Source of the DNA: Streptomyces albireticuli | GTDB taxonomy: Bacteria; Actinomycetota; Actinomycetes; Streptomycetales; Streptomycetaceae | Direction: 5' to 3' | DNA: 64,000 nt | Assembly: GCF_021228125.1 (NCBI RefSeq) | Contig: NZ_JAJQQS010000019.1 | Coordinates: 62,001-126,000 of the forward strand | In this document: positions 19,101 through 26,103 of the stretch, one piece after another | How the letters are laid out: each line of letters starts with the position of its first letter | Position numbering within the stretch: position 1 is the first letter of the stretch | Notes under the pieces: model-generated | Told to the model about the DNA's origin: nothing | The model's input: the letters and a program-made list of their open reading frames with translations, nothing else | Database searches by the model: none | Program-made: the position numbers and the translations under genes

Positions 19101-20065
19101 GGGTCGCCGACCGGGGTCCCGGTGCCGTGCGCCTCGACGTAGCCGACCCCGGCGGGATCGACGCCGGTGCGCGACAGCACCGTGCGGATCACCTGCTCCT
19201 GGGTACGGCCGTTGGGCGCGGTGAGCGCGGGGGTGTGGCCGTCGTGGTTGATCGCGGTGCCGAGGACACTGGCGAGGATGGGGTCGCCCCGCTCCTCGGC
19301 GAGCGACTCCCGGCGCACCAGCGCGGCCACGCAGCCCTCGCTGCGGACGTAGCCGTCCGCTTTCGCGTCGAACGCCCGGCACTGCCCGGCGCGGGAGAAC
19401 AGCCCTAACTTGCAGAAGGAGACGTGCACGTCGGGGGAGAGGATCAGATTGACCCCGGCGACGACGGCCGAGTCGCACTCGCCCGTGAGGATGGACTGCC
19501 GGGCCAGGTGCAAGGCGGTCAGCGACCCGGAGCAGGCGGTGTCGACCGTGAGGCACGGCCCCTTCAGGTCGAGGAAGTGGGCGATCCGGCCGGCGCTGAT
19601 GCTGATCTCGTCGGCCATCGAGTCGTAGGCCGTGATTCCGGTGAGGCCGCCCGCGTCGTGCTTGAGGAAGGCGTAGTTGTTGCTGTTCATCATCGCCAGG
19701 AAGACGCCGGTGTCGCTCCCCCTGATCTCGTCGGGGTTCTGCCCCGCGTGTTCCAGGGCGTGCCAGACGGTTTGCAGGAGCAGGCGCTGCTGCGGATCCA
19801 TGCGGGCCGCCTCGGCGTCCGAGATCCCGAAGAACGCCGCGTCGAAGAGATCGACGTCGTCGACGAATCCGCCGTGGCGGACGTAGGTCTTGCCCAGGGC
19901 CAGGGGGTCGGGGTCGTAGAGTTCGTCCACGTCCCACCGGCTGGACGGGATCTCCTCCACACAGTCCCGCCCTTCGCGCAGAACTGTGTGTATATCGTTC
20001 AACCCGTGCACCCTTCCGGGGAGCGTGCACCCGATTCCTACTAAGGCAATGGGCTCAGCATCCAT
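16118..20065 (-). CDS. Type I polyketide synthase, KS-AT-DH-ACP (probably iterative)
   Basis: A 1,315-residue single-module PKS. KS: catalytic C178 (DTACSG), H313 (EAHGTGTP) and H353 (NFGHTEAA). AT: GHSIGE with S626, and HAFH at 726-729, which predicts malonyl-CoA. DH: the H930 motif HRILGSTVFP and D1100 in MLDGCLH. ACP: DSL serine at about 1260. There is no KR, ER, MT or TE. A complete KS without a loading module, plus a stand-alone KR and TesB nearby, suggests iterative synthesis of a polyene chain. ATG at 20065 follows GGAGGA; codon 220 is TTA (19406-19408). It heads the operon PKS, radical SAM, KR. Confidence 0.9.
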   Translation of the reverse strand: MDAEPIALVGIGCTLPGRVHGLNDIHTVLREGRDCVEEIPSSRWDVDELYDPDPLALGKTYVRHGGFVDDVDLFDAAFFGISDAEAARMDPQQRLLLQTVWHALEHAGQNPDEIRGSDTGVFLAMMNSNNYAFLKHDAGGLTGITAYDSMADEISISAGRIAHFLDLKGPCLTVDTACSGSLTALHLARQSILTGECDSAVVAGVNLILSPDVHVSFCKLGLFSRAGQCRAFDAKADGYVRSEGCVAALVRRESLAEERGDPILASVLGTAINHDGHTPALTAPNGRTQEQVIRTVLSRTGVDPAGVGYVEAHGTGTPVGDPIEMNAIAGAYGHARTADRPLYVGSVKSNFGHTEAAAGLLGVIKAALSLHHETIYPSLHLDRLNPKIDLKGAAVEVPGEPVPWPRGDTPRLAAVNSFGYSGTNAHAILREAPRARLGAGDTARPRPAELLVLSAKSPESLDGLADRWADYLSRADQETLPAAVFTAAGRAAHRHRLAVTGRGALGIANDLRLWRTRRTPPSVLSGHPAKPARTAFVFTGQGVQYPGMSRELHDSEPVFADAVERCAEVLDTELPVPLRRLLFEEPSPEVLDDTRLAQPALFAVEYGLATLLRSWGVVPDAVVGHSIGEVVAACVAGMLPLEDAARFSALRGRLMGELPRDGVMLAVAAPPETVRGWVSGREADVSVAAVNGPRAVVVSGRAEAVDEVARLAGAAGVRTTRLRTSHAFHSPLMDPALPELGKAAAALRPAAPVLPVLSNVTGEPLTGAEGPEYWSQQLRRPVLFHDSMRAVAALDCTVVVEIGPHPALRAHIPEAFGATGVTVIPTLSRDRKDVRNLLAAAGALFTAGAAIDLPALYRGPRHRRTSSAPLYPFRRDRYWLTDTPDAGRREPAEPAPRRRSPAPEAPAEPEPAARIVHRHEVRAGTPWVDHRILGSTVFPATAYLGLAVDAYASVNGHGSAPVELTDVGFVRPLLLAPTGTSSVQIGLEGDGPATDGRFRFAVAGGEGTPRYCQGKVGPAPRQDSAATRPEELRAAMPTELAPGRLYGLLREDGMEYGASFSTVREVWLDEAAGQALGRITAAPDGASRVGHEHGFATMLDGCLHLTAAAARDGAAKGTYIPVGVGRMVLRGALPDQVWGHVRLRTNDSGTAFTARLRVLDDTGNILAEMEDVEFRRVASLTDTSAVPAAPAGDRARESGDSRRELRERIEPLTAEERRQAVIGWLTDEIIDTLGRMSAELAVDIHHLDPSLALLEIGLDSLSITELQRRIQEKLDFRFKAMEALEYQSIEELAEYLVQRVILAEPADAATAPTDS

Positions 20066-20173
20066 GCCGACTTCTCCTCCAGGCGGTGGGGGCGATGCTG
20101 TCGTGAGGGCCGGGACGGGAGCGCGGCCTGGGACAGCCATCGGTTCGCGGAGCGTCGCGCGAGTTCGGTGCCG

Positions 20174-20201
20174 CACCGCGAATCCTCGAAGCGGATTGCG
20201 G
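20174..20201. promoter_or_regulatory. Inverted repeat upstream of the PKS operon
   Basis: ACCGCgAATCC (20174-20184) is the reverse complement of GGATTGCGGT (20192-20201) apart from one bulged G, with a 7-bp spacer. It is centred about 120 bp upstream of the PKS start, where a regulator would bind. No cluster regulator is encoded next to it. Confidence 0.4.
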
Positions 20202-20552
20202 TTCTATGAGCAGGAGTTGACCGAATTGCGCTTCCGCACACCCTCGCAAGGCTAGGTGCGGCCCGGTGCATGGGGCAAGGAGCTGCGAGGGGCGCAGAGG
20301 GGGCGCTCTCGGAGAGCGCCGGGCGCCGCCTTTTGTGACGGGCGTACGCTCCGCACGGCGCACACGGCGTGTGGGGCGGAGCGCAGTGCTCGGTGAGTGC
20401 TGAGGCGTGCGCCGGCGTGAGTACCCGGCGGGCGGTGCCCGGCAGTGAGATCAGGCCGGCGGCGCGCCCTCGGGCCCCGGCACCGGGGGCGCCGCTGCCG
20501 TCAAAGCCGTCAGGCGCGCCTCGGAGGAACGCCCCGCGCGCCGGACGCGTAA

Positions 20553-20583
20553 GGAACCGCACGCCACGAGTGCGTGCGGTTCC
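20553..20583 (-). terminator. Terminator of the small secreted protein gene
   Basis: A perfect 12-bp stem, GGAACCGCACGC / GCGTGCGGTTCC, with a 7-nt loop, 60 bp downstream of the stop codon of the minus-strand gene at 20643. It also insulates the PKS promoter region. Confidence 0.75.
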
Positions 20584-20642
20584 GGGGGCCGCTCGGCTGT
20601 GCGGGAAGGGCGACCGCGCCCGTCCCTGTTCTACTGACGGCC

Positions 20643-20990
20643 TCAGTAGAACATGAACGTCGGGTACAGGCCGTTGAGGTACTGCGTGATGACCTCGCCG
20701 GCACCGATTCCCCCGCCGTTGGCGGCGTTGGCCACGTCGTAGACCGATCCGTAGTTGCCCATCCAGTGCCAGGTCTTGGGTGCGGCGGCGGCCTTCGTGC
20801 TGCTGCACTGCCTGAGTGCGATGCCTTCCTGGGCGGTGAGGACGGCGTCGGTGGCCGGCGTGTCGCATACCGCTCGCGGGGCCTTGGGCGTGGTCGACCG
20901 CGGGTCGTCCGCGGCCGCCGCCGGGGCTGCCAGGCCGATCAGCAGGGCGATGGGGGCGGCCGCGAGAGCGTGGGTGCGAAGACGGTTCAT
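20643..20990 (-). CDS. Small secreted protein of unknown function
   Basis: A 115-residue protein. The first 28 residues form a Sec signal peptide (basic MNRLRTH, hydrophobic ALAAAPIALLIGLAA, then an AAA cleavage region). The mature part of about 88 residues has two cysteines that could form one disulfide and ends in an aromatic tail (YLNGLYPTFMFY) after a Gly-rich GGGIGAGE segment. ATG at 20990 is chosen because GGAGGT lies directly upstream. I recognise no family. It is followed by a strong terminator and is separated by 230 bp from the oxidoreductase operon, so it is probably its own unit. Confidence 0.7.
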   Translation of the reverse strand: MNRLRTHALAAAPIALLIGLAAPAAAADDPRSTTPKAPRAVCDTPATDAVLTAQEGIALRQCSSTKAAAAPKTWHWMGNYGSVYDVANAANGGGIGAGEVITQYLNGLYPTFMFY

Positions 20991-21220
20991 GGTGACCTCC
21001 ATGAGGGGATCAGATGTTCGACGGGGCGGACATCTGGACCAGCAACCGTACGGTGACCCGTTCTCCCGGGCGCTTCGGATGGGCCATTCGGGTGATGGCT
21101 GTGACGTTGACCAGCGGGGATGGGCTGATGATCTCCACATGGGGGTCGGTCGGGTCCGGCGCGGGCGGCGTCGGTGACGAGGAGGAAGGCGAAGACCGCG
21201 CTGCGCCGGAGATGGTCAGG

Positions 21221-21778
21221 TCAGGCCTGGGCCGCGTCCAGCAGGTTGTCGAACGCCGCGGCCACCGCGAGGCTCTTGGTGATGTCCTTGGGGCTGGCCT
21301 CCGGGTTCGGGCCGCCGTACCAGACATCGGCTTGTACCTGGTATTTCGCGATGTAGGGGATCGCGTCGTCGGAGGCCAGGCCCGGGTAGCCGACCGCGAC
21401 GTCGACGAACATGTGGTCGATCCAGGGGGTGGCGAAGCGGATGACGTCGACGACGTAGGGTTTGAACTCGTCGCTGTAGGTCGCGCAGAAGAGGATCTGC
21501 TGGTCGTCGTTGACGAGCGCGACACGCAGGTCGTGGACCGTCCCGATGCGGCCCTCCCAGTAGGGCGCCTCGATGCAGGCCTTCTCGGCGCGCTCCCGGA
21601 AGACGGCGGGCCCGGTGGGCTGGATGACCGGTGCGATCAGGGTGAACTCGGACCGGTTCACGGCGCGCAGGCCGACGCCGTCGGTCTGGGAGCGGGGGCT
21701 CTGGAAGTGCTTGGCGATCTCCTCGACCGGTACGTCCGGGGAGATCGGCTGGTAGGTCGACGGGTCGAAGTCGTACAT
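21221..21778 (-). CDS. Unknown protein in the DyP/catalase operon
   Basis: A 185-residue cytosolic protein without signal peptide or membrane helix. The central region has alternating strands and an aromatic-rich segment (TPWIDHMFVDVAVGYPG, YQVQADVWYGGPNP). I recognise no family. ATG at 21778 is preceded by AAAAGGAAA and lies 25 bp after the catalase stop, so it is the third gene of the operon. A role as partner or substrate-delivery protein for the two haem proteins is conceivable, but nothing in the sequence shows it. Confidence 0.65.
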   Translation of the reverse strand: MYDFDPSTYQPISPDVPVEEIAKHFQSPRSQTDGVGLRAVNRSEFTLIAPVIQPTGPAVFRERAEKACIEAPYWEGRIGTVHDLRVALVNDDQQILFCATYSDEFKPYVVDVIRFATPWIDHMFVDVAVGYPGLASDDAIPYIAKYQVQADVWYGGPNPEASPKDITKSLAVAAAFDNLLDAAQA

Positions 21779-21803
21779 CTGGTTTCCTTTTCGGCAAGGG
21801 ACG

Positions 21804-22952
21804 TCAGGACCGGTCGGGAAGCACGTCGGCCGCCGAGGCGGGTTCGGCGCGGTGCTGGCCGTTCAGCTCGTGGCGCAGCACGGACGAGCGCCGGTACACC
21901 TCCTTGCGGACGGCCTGGATCGGGCCGATCGGTACGTGCTCGGGAGGGCAGCGCCACGGGGTGAACGACAGGCCGTCGGCGGCGGCGAGGTTGTCCTCGC
22001 CGCCGATGTCCTGGCGGGGGAAGCGAAGTCTGCCGACCGTCACGAACGGGGACTCGTGTTCCTCCCATTCGACGGTGAGGTCGTCGACGGGCATGGTCTC
22101 CAGGGACGCGCACAGCTGCACCTGGAAGTCGAACTCGTGATCGGACCGGGCGAGCTCGCCGACCAGGGCGGGCCGGAAGACCTCGTCCTGGCTCGTCGGG
22201 TCGAGCACGCGGGCCCGCACGCCGGCCGCGGACGCGTCCGTCGGGCGGATGCGCAGTTTGGCGATGTAGTCGCCGTGGCGCATCGCGCCCATGGAGAAGA
22301 ACGAGCTGAGGAGGAGGTTCTGCCAGCGGGCCCGCGCGCCCAGCCGCAGGAGCGCGCCGAGCTCGTCCCAGGCCCACTCCTCGGGCGGCAGCGTGCCGTA
22401 CCCGGTCACCCAGTTGTAGTACATCCGGTGGTTGCCCCGACGGCCGTCGAGCCGGTACTTCGGCATGTCGATGAAGAGCTTCGACAGGAAGGTGTAGTGG
22501 GCCGCGGTGTTGCAGAAGAAGATGGGCCCGTTGATCATGTTGAAGTCCATCGTGCGGCTCGTGGCCTCGTCCGGCAGAGTGGTGGTGGAGTCCACTCCGA
22601 AGACCTTGACGGCCATGCCCACCACGTTGCCGAGCATCCGGTCGGCGCCCAGGTGGGACAGCCCGTTGGAGTAGCGGACCAGCACGTCGTGCGTCCCGGG
22701 CCTGCCGTAGACGCCCTGGGCGTACTCGGGCGGGGCGCCGTCGAGGATCTCGAGCGTGCCGCGCACCAGTCCGTACGCCTTCGCGTGGGCGAAGCGGACC
22801 GCGCGGCCCTCGCCCTCGCCCTCCACCGAGCCCCTCTCGAAGTCCTCGATGACGTCGATGGCCTGCCGCATGTGGCGGTCGAAGTCCGGTTCCGGTGGGG
22901 CGACATCGGCCGAGTACCGCACAGGGGAGAAGTTCATCTTGGACGGCGTCAC
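21804..22952 (-). CDS. Catalase family protein
   Basis: A 382-residue protein of the catalase superfamily, shorter than monofunctional catalases (about 480-500). Recognisable parts include VRYSNG, LGNVVGMAVKVFG and the FNMINGPIFFCN segment that corresponds to the catalase DF-N core. Several such small catalase-like proteins act on lipid hydroperoxides or as peroxygenases and not on H2O2 alone, so a simple catalase role is not certain. The GTG start (22950-22952) overlaps the DyP stop by 4 bp (GTGA) and has GGAGG 7 bp upstream, so the two proteins are made together. Confidence 0.75.
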   Translation of the reverse strand: MTPSKMNFSPVRYSADVAPPEPDFDRHMRQAIDVIEDFERGSVEGEGEGRAVRFAHAKAYGLVRGTLEILDGAPPEYAQGVYGRPGTHDVLVRYSNGLSHLGADRMLGNVVGMAVKVFGVDSTTTLPDEATSRTMDFNMINGPIFFCNTAAHYTFLSKLFIDMPKYRLDGRRGNHRMYYNWVTGYGTLPPEEWAWDELGALLRLGARARWQNLLLSSFFSMGAMRHGDYIAKLRIRPTDASAAGVRARVLDPTSQDEVFRPALVGELARSDHEFDFQVQLCASLETMPVDDLTVEWEEHESPFVTVGRLRFPRQDIGGEDNLAAADGLSFTPWRCPPEHVPIGPIQAVRKEVYRRSSVLRHELNGQHRAEPASAADVLPDRS

Positions 22953-24334
22953 CTGTCGTCCTCCGGTTTCTGTGAGGGGCGCGTGATGGTGGGGTCCCCG
23001 GCCGGGTCGGGCAGCGTGGTGAGCCACTCGAGCGCGGCGAGGCCGGGGAGGAAGAAGTACTCGCCGCCGCGCATGGTCACGAACCGGGGCAGCCCGGTCA
23101 GCCGGCGGCGGACCGGCCTGGCCGGGATGGTGTGCGTGCCGTCGCCGTCGTTGTTGCCGACCAGGGGGTCCTGCTCGGTGCCGAGCCCGGCGAAGTCGCC
23201 GCCGTTGAGCCACACCTGCTGCACGAACTCGAACTGCCGGGACAGGCTGGCGCCCATGAACACGAAGATGATCCCGCGGTCCACGCCGTCGTCGTCGAGG
23301 ACCCCCTCGGGCAGCAGCGGGCCGTACGCGGCACCTCGCCGCAGCACACGGTGGATGCCGGTCTCGACCACGGTGTCCGTGAGGCTGTCCCTCGGGTTGG
23401 CGCGCCGGATGTGGGCGCCACGCGGCACGCACAGGCCCCGCGGGTCGTCGTAGTAGCGGAAGTCGTTGTTGCGCATCGGGTCCGCGCCCAGTTCCGGATC
23501 GTCGTGGTCCGGGGCCAGCGCGAGCGGCGCGCCGCTGCGCCAGCGACCGACGATCTTGGCCGCGAGCAGTTCCTCGTCCTCGGGTGAGCGCGCGTTGTCG
23601 CGCAGGTACCGGCGGAATCCGGCGACGTCGGCGCGCAACTGCCGGAAGGCCAGGTAGCAGCCGTTGCGGCTGAGCGCGTCCGGGACCGGCCCCTTCGGCG
23701 GTGTCCCGGATTCGTCCGGGTAGCCGAAGAGGAACTCGCCGGGCTGGACGGCGTCCTGACCGGGCAGCGGCTGATCGGCGCTGCCGACCAGATACGGGCT
23801 GGAGATGCCGTCCCGGAACCCGAAGTGCTCGCGGCCGGTGACCGGCACCCCGACGTCGAGCCGGTAGACCAGGCTCACCCCGGCAAGCCGCCCGGCCGCG
23901 TCCACCGGCTCGCGCAGCCCCTCGGGGGTGCCGGAGATGATCATCACGCCGATGTGTACGTCAGGGCCGCCCAACGGGGGGATCCAGTTGCCGGGATCGT
24001 TGGCGCCGACGTCGCCGAGCACCTCCTTGCGGGCGGCCATGCCCGCGCGGAACTCCTCGGAGAAGGAGGCGAGCGAGTCCTGCGGCAGGCCCAGCCGGGC
24101 CAGCCCTCGGTAGCTGAAGGCGATGTTGAGGGTGAACGGGCGGGGGCGCTCCCACTCCACCGCGCTGGTGACCTTCGGCAGGACGTCGCGCAGGGACCGC
24201 TTCGTCGCGGCCGGGTCCTCGATCCGGTACAGCAGGTACACGCCGTGGTAGTCGTCCGGGCGACGGCGCAGCACGGTGCCCTGGACGTCGTCCAGTTCCA
24301 GTGCGGGCGCCGTGCCCTGGCCGAGCCCGCTCAC
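22949..24334 (-). CDS. DyP-type haem peroxidase
   Basis: A 461-residue dye-decolorizing peroxidase. The distal GxxDG motif is FGFRDG and the proximal haem-ligand histidine is in GAHIRRANPRDS; the C-terminal region FVMFMGASLSRQFEF-like pattern (FVFMGASLSRQFEF) is typical. No Tat signal is present, so it is cytosolic or exported with a partner. GTG at 24334 is chosen: it overlaps the stop of a 12-codon upstream ORF (GTGA) and lies just before the conserved LELDDVQG. An alternative TTG at 24394 would add 20 atypical residues. It is the first main gene of a DyP, catalase-like, unknown operon. Confidence 0.85.
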   Translation of the reverse strand: MSGLGQGTAPALELDDVQGTVLRRRPDDYHGVYLLYRIEDPAATKRSLRDVLPKVTSAVEWERPRPFTLNIAFSYRGLARLGLPQDSLASFSEEFRAGMAARKEVLGDVGANDPGNWIPPLGGPDVHIGVMIISGTPEGLREPVDAAGRLAGVSLVYRLDVGVPVTGREHFGFRDGISSPYLVGSADQPLPGQDAVQPGEFLFGYPDESGTPPKGPVPDALSRNGCYLAFRQLRADVAGFRRYLRDNARSPEDEELLAAKIVGRWRSGAPLALAPDHDDPELGADPMRNNDFRYYDDPRGLCVPRGAHIRRANPRDSLTDTVVETGIHRVLRRGAAYGPLLPEGVLDDDGVDRGIIFVFMGASLSRQFEFVQQVWLNGGDFAGLGTEQDPLVGNNDGDGTHTIPARPVRRRLTGLPRFVTMRGGEYFFLPGLAALEWLTTLPDPAGDPTITRPSQKPEDDR

Positions 24335-24369
24335 CCCTGGGGGTCGAACTGCCGGGTGGGTGCGGACAT
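24331..24369 (-). CDS. 12-residue upstream ORF coupled to DyP
   Basis: ATG (24367-24369) directly after a strong GGAGGAGG encodes MSAPTRQFDPQG and ends in TGA, which overlaps the DyP GTG start as GTGA. It therefore holds the only good ribosome binding site for the operon, and DyP would be translated by re-initiation. It may be a leader that tunes expression or only a coupling device. The alternative is that DyP starts upstream at a TTG in another frame. Confidence 0.5.
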   Translation of the reverse strand: MSAPTRQFDPQG

Positions 24370-24393
24370 CGGGGGCCTCCTCCACGCTTCGCA

Positions 24394-24407
24394 AATATGG
24401 ACATATT
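24394..24407. promoter_or_regulatory. AT-rich palindrome in the DyP promoter
   Basis: AATATG-GA-CATATT, perfect 6-bp arms around 2 bp, 25 bp upstream of the upstream-ORF start. Such AT-rich dyad symmetry is rare in this DNA and marks a likely operator or the -10 region of the minus-strand operon. No adjacent regulator gene identifies the binding protein. Confidence 0.5.
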
Positions 24408-24743
24408 GTGCATCGTGGGTGCCCGCGGTGGCGGGAATCAGCTCATCGTGTCGCGAGGGCGATCGATCCCCTCGTCCTCTCCTGGGGTGGGCACGGACGG
24501 TGTCGCCGCCCTGGTCAGTCGCGTCCGGGTGGCTGGAAGCACGGGTTCCGAGGTCGTCCCGGGCAGGGGTGCGGTACCGGGGAATTCCTTAGTCTTCACC
24601 AGGGGAGTGCCGGAAACGTTCATGCTCGATTAAGGTCCGTGGGTAGCCGAAGCATTCGGGTTCCGACCCCGGATCTCCGAATTCCGCTTTTGGTGTGGGT
24701 GTCGCTTTATGCCGTGCCCGCAAAACCTGAGAAGGGAGTGCTC
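24408..24743. other. Divergent intergenic region DyP / RiPP peptide
   Basis: About 335 bp without a gene. The right part is less GC-rich (GAATTCC at two places, CGCTTTTGG near 24685), which suggests the promoter of the peptide gene. A short dyad CCGAAGCATTCGG lies near 24650. No full operator could be assigned. Confidence 0.4.
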
Positions 24744-24827
24744 ATGAAGATGGTCAAGGCTTTTGTGAAGCGGTTCAAGAAGGACGAGGACCTCGCCAAC
24801 CACGCATGGGTCCTGCACGTCATCTGA
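24744..24827 (+). CDS. Candidate RiPP precursor peptide (27 aa)
   Basis: ATG at 24744 after GGGAG encodes a 27-residue peptide. Residues 1-13 are strongly basic and amphipathic (MKMVKAFVKRFKK), residues 14-19 are acidic or polar (DEDLAN), and the tail from residue 20 (HAWVLHVI) has one Trp and two His. A basic leader, an acidic linker and a short aromatic C-terminal core are what P450-modified RiPP precursors (biarylitides, atropopeptides, cittilin type) look like. Stem-loops, a P450 and a JmjC oxygenase follow on the same strand. The modified core is predicted to be within HAWVLHVI; no protease or transporter gene is next to it. Confidence 0.65.
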   Translation: MKMVKAFVKRFKKDEDLANHAWVLHVI

Positions 24828-24836
24828 TGCCCCGTC

Positions 24837-24877
24837 GTCGGCGGAGGACACGGCGAAATGCCGCTGCCTCCGCCGAC
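24837..24877 (+). terminator. Hairpin after the precursor gene (partial terminator)
   Basis: GTCGGCGGAGG (24837-24847) pairs with CCTCCGCCGAC (24867-24877), and inside it CGGC pairs with GCCG around GAAAT. It begins 10 bp after the peptide stop. A hairpin between a precursor gene and its modifying enzymes commonly allows excess precursor transcript; read-through would supply the P450. Confidence 0.65.
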
Positions 24878-24889
24878 ACCGCAGAGTGC

Positions 24890-24920
24890 CCATGGCCGCC
24901 GCGGTGCGCGGCGGCCATGG
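24890..24920 (+). repeat. Second long hairpin upstream of the P450 gene
   Basis: A perfect 14-bp inverted repeat, CCATGGCCGCCGCG / CGCGGCGGCCATGG, with a 3-nt loop, 13 bp after the first hairpin. Together they form a double stem-loop in the 220-bp gap before the P450 gene. It could be a second terminator or an mRNA-stabilising end. Confidence 0.6.
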
Positions 24921-25047
24921 CCGCGCCGGATTCCGCCGCAGGCCGGGCCGCGGCGCGGAGCGGCGGTCCCGCCCGCTCCTCGCCCGGAGTTCTCCCCCTG
25001 CCGCGGGGAACGCATTTCATCGCTGTTCTAGTGGAGGCGGGATTCTC

Positions 25048-26103
25048 GTGGAAGAAACGGTGTCGGCGGCGGTGCACGGTCATTCCGTCGTGTACGCACC
25101 GCGCATTCAGGAACTGCTGGCCGCGGAAGAAAAGGTATTCCGGATCGACGCCACCACGGTCGGCGTATCCGACTGCCACCTGATGGCCGAAATCGTCGCG
25201 GCGCGCCCTGTACTGGCGACGGAGCGCTCGGTCTACAAGCCCGCCGCGGGAGCCGACATCCCCCACGACAGCGCCACGCGGACGATCCGCGCGCTCGGGC
25301 AGGACGTCATGGCGGGCATGCGGACTCCGCCGCCCCCGGCGCGCGGGCTGTCCGGCGCCTGGCCCTACGCGTCCACCGCCTATCTGCGCCGCTGGCTCTT
25401 CTCCTCCGACCCCCTGCCGGTCTCCCTGTTGTCGAAACGCGGCGTCACGCGCTCCGACACGCTCTCCCGGATCGTCGACCGGGCCGTCACCGCCTGGCCG
25501 GGATCCGGTGCCGAGGGCAGGGGCACCGCACTGGCCGAGCGGATACGCGGTGCTTCCGGTACCCAGGACCGGAAGCAGGCCGTCGCGATGTACCGGCGAG
25601 CGACGGCGACCCTCTGCGACGGCGTGGCCGCACTGGCCGGCAACGCCCTGTGGCTCATGGGGCCGGGAAGGAAGCGGGAGGGAGCCCCCGCCGACCTCAC
25701 CGCGATCCTGTGGGAGACACTGCGGCTGCTCCCGCCCGCGTGGATGCTGTACCGCAAGGGCGGGGACGCGTACACCGCGCTGCACCCCGAGATCCGTCCC
25801 GCGGACAACGTCGCGCTCTTCCCCCTCCTGATGCACCGCCACCCGGATTACTGGTCCGACCCCCTGGAGTTCCGGCCCGAGCGGTGGGCCGGGGTGGAGG
25901 ACCCGGAGAAGACGCCCGGGTTCATGCCGTTCGGCTTCGAAGGCGCCCGCTGCTGGGCCAAGCATCTGGTCGTGCCCCTGGCCGAGCGCCTGCTGACCGT
26001 CGGCTTCGACGACGGACTCGCCATCCGTAGCCCGCGGCGGGACGCGGAGGTCCCCCTGCGCTCCCTGCTCGCGGTGCGATTCGAGGCCGAAGCCGGGGCG
26101 TGA
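25048..26103 (+). CDS. Atypical short cytochrome P450
   Basis: A 351-residue P450, about 50 residues shorter than usual. The K-helix ExxR is E223-R226 (ETLR), the meander has PERW (277-280), and the haem loop is FGFEGARCWA (295-304) with C302 as thiolate ligand. The loop has Glu where the consensus has Gly and Ala where it has the final Gly. The I-helix region (LCDGVAALAGNA) lacks the usual acid-threonine pair. GTG at 25048 with GGAGG upstream is the best start. Other P450s near tiny peptide genes make aromatic cross-links, so the 27-residue peptide is the likely substrate. Such deviations occur in P450s that do not activate O2 conventionally. Confidence 0.78.
   Translation: MEETVSAAVHGHSVVYAPRIQELLAAEEKVFRIDATTVGVSDCHLMAEIVAARPVLATERSVYKPAAGADIPHDSATRTIRALGQDVMAGMRTPPPPARGLSGAWPYASTAYLRRWLFSSDPLPVSLLSKRGVTRSDTLSRIVDRAVTAWPGSGAEGRGTALAERIRGASGTQDRKQAVAMYRRATATLCDGVAALAGNALWLMGPGRKREGAPADLTAILWETLRLLPPAWMLYRKGGDAYTALHPEIRPADNVALFPLLMHRHPDYWSDPLEFRPERWAGVEDPEKTPGFMPFGFEGARCWAKHLVVPLAERLLTVGFDDGLAIRSPRRDAEVPLRSLLAVRFEAEAGA

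Larger units (their letters stand above)
20066..20642. other. PKS upstream region without a gene
   Basis: About 575 bp with no convincing gene. It contains the ribosome binding site and probable promoter of the minus-strand PKS, an inverted repeat at 20174-20201, and a strong hairpin at 20553-20583. The part between 20270 and 20540 is GC-rich with no clear structure. Confidence 0.5.

Noticed and set aside
24886..25047. N-terminal extension of the P450 starting at 24886
   Set aside because: The extra 54 codons overlap a perfect 14-bp hairpin, are Arg/Gly/Ala-rich and lack P450 character; GTG at 25048 with GGAGG fits better.
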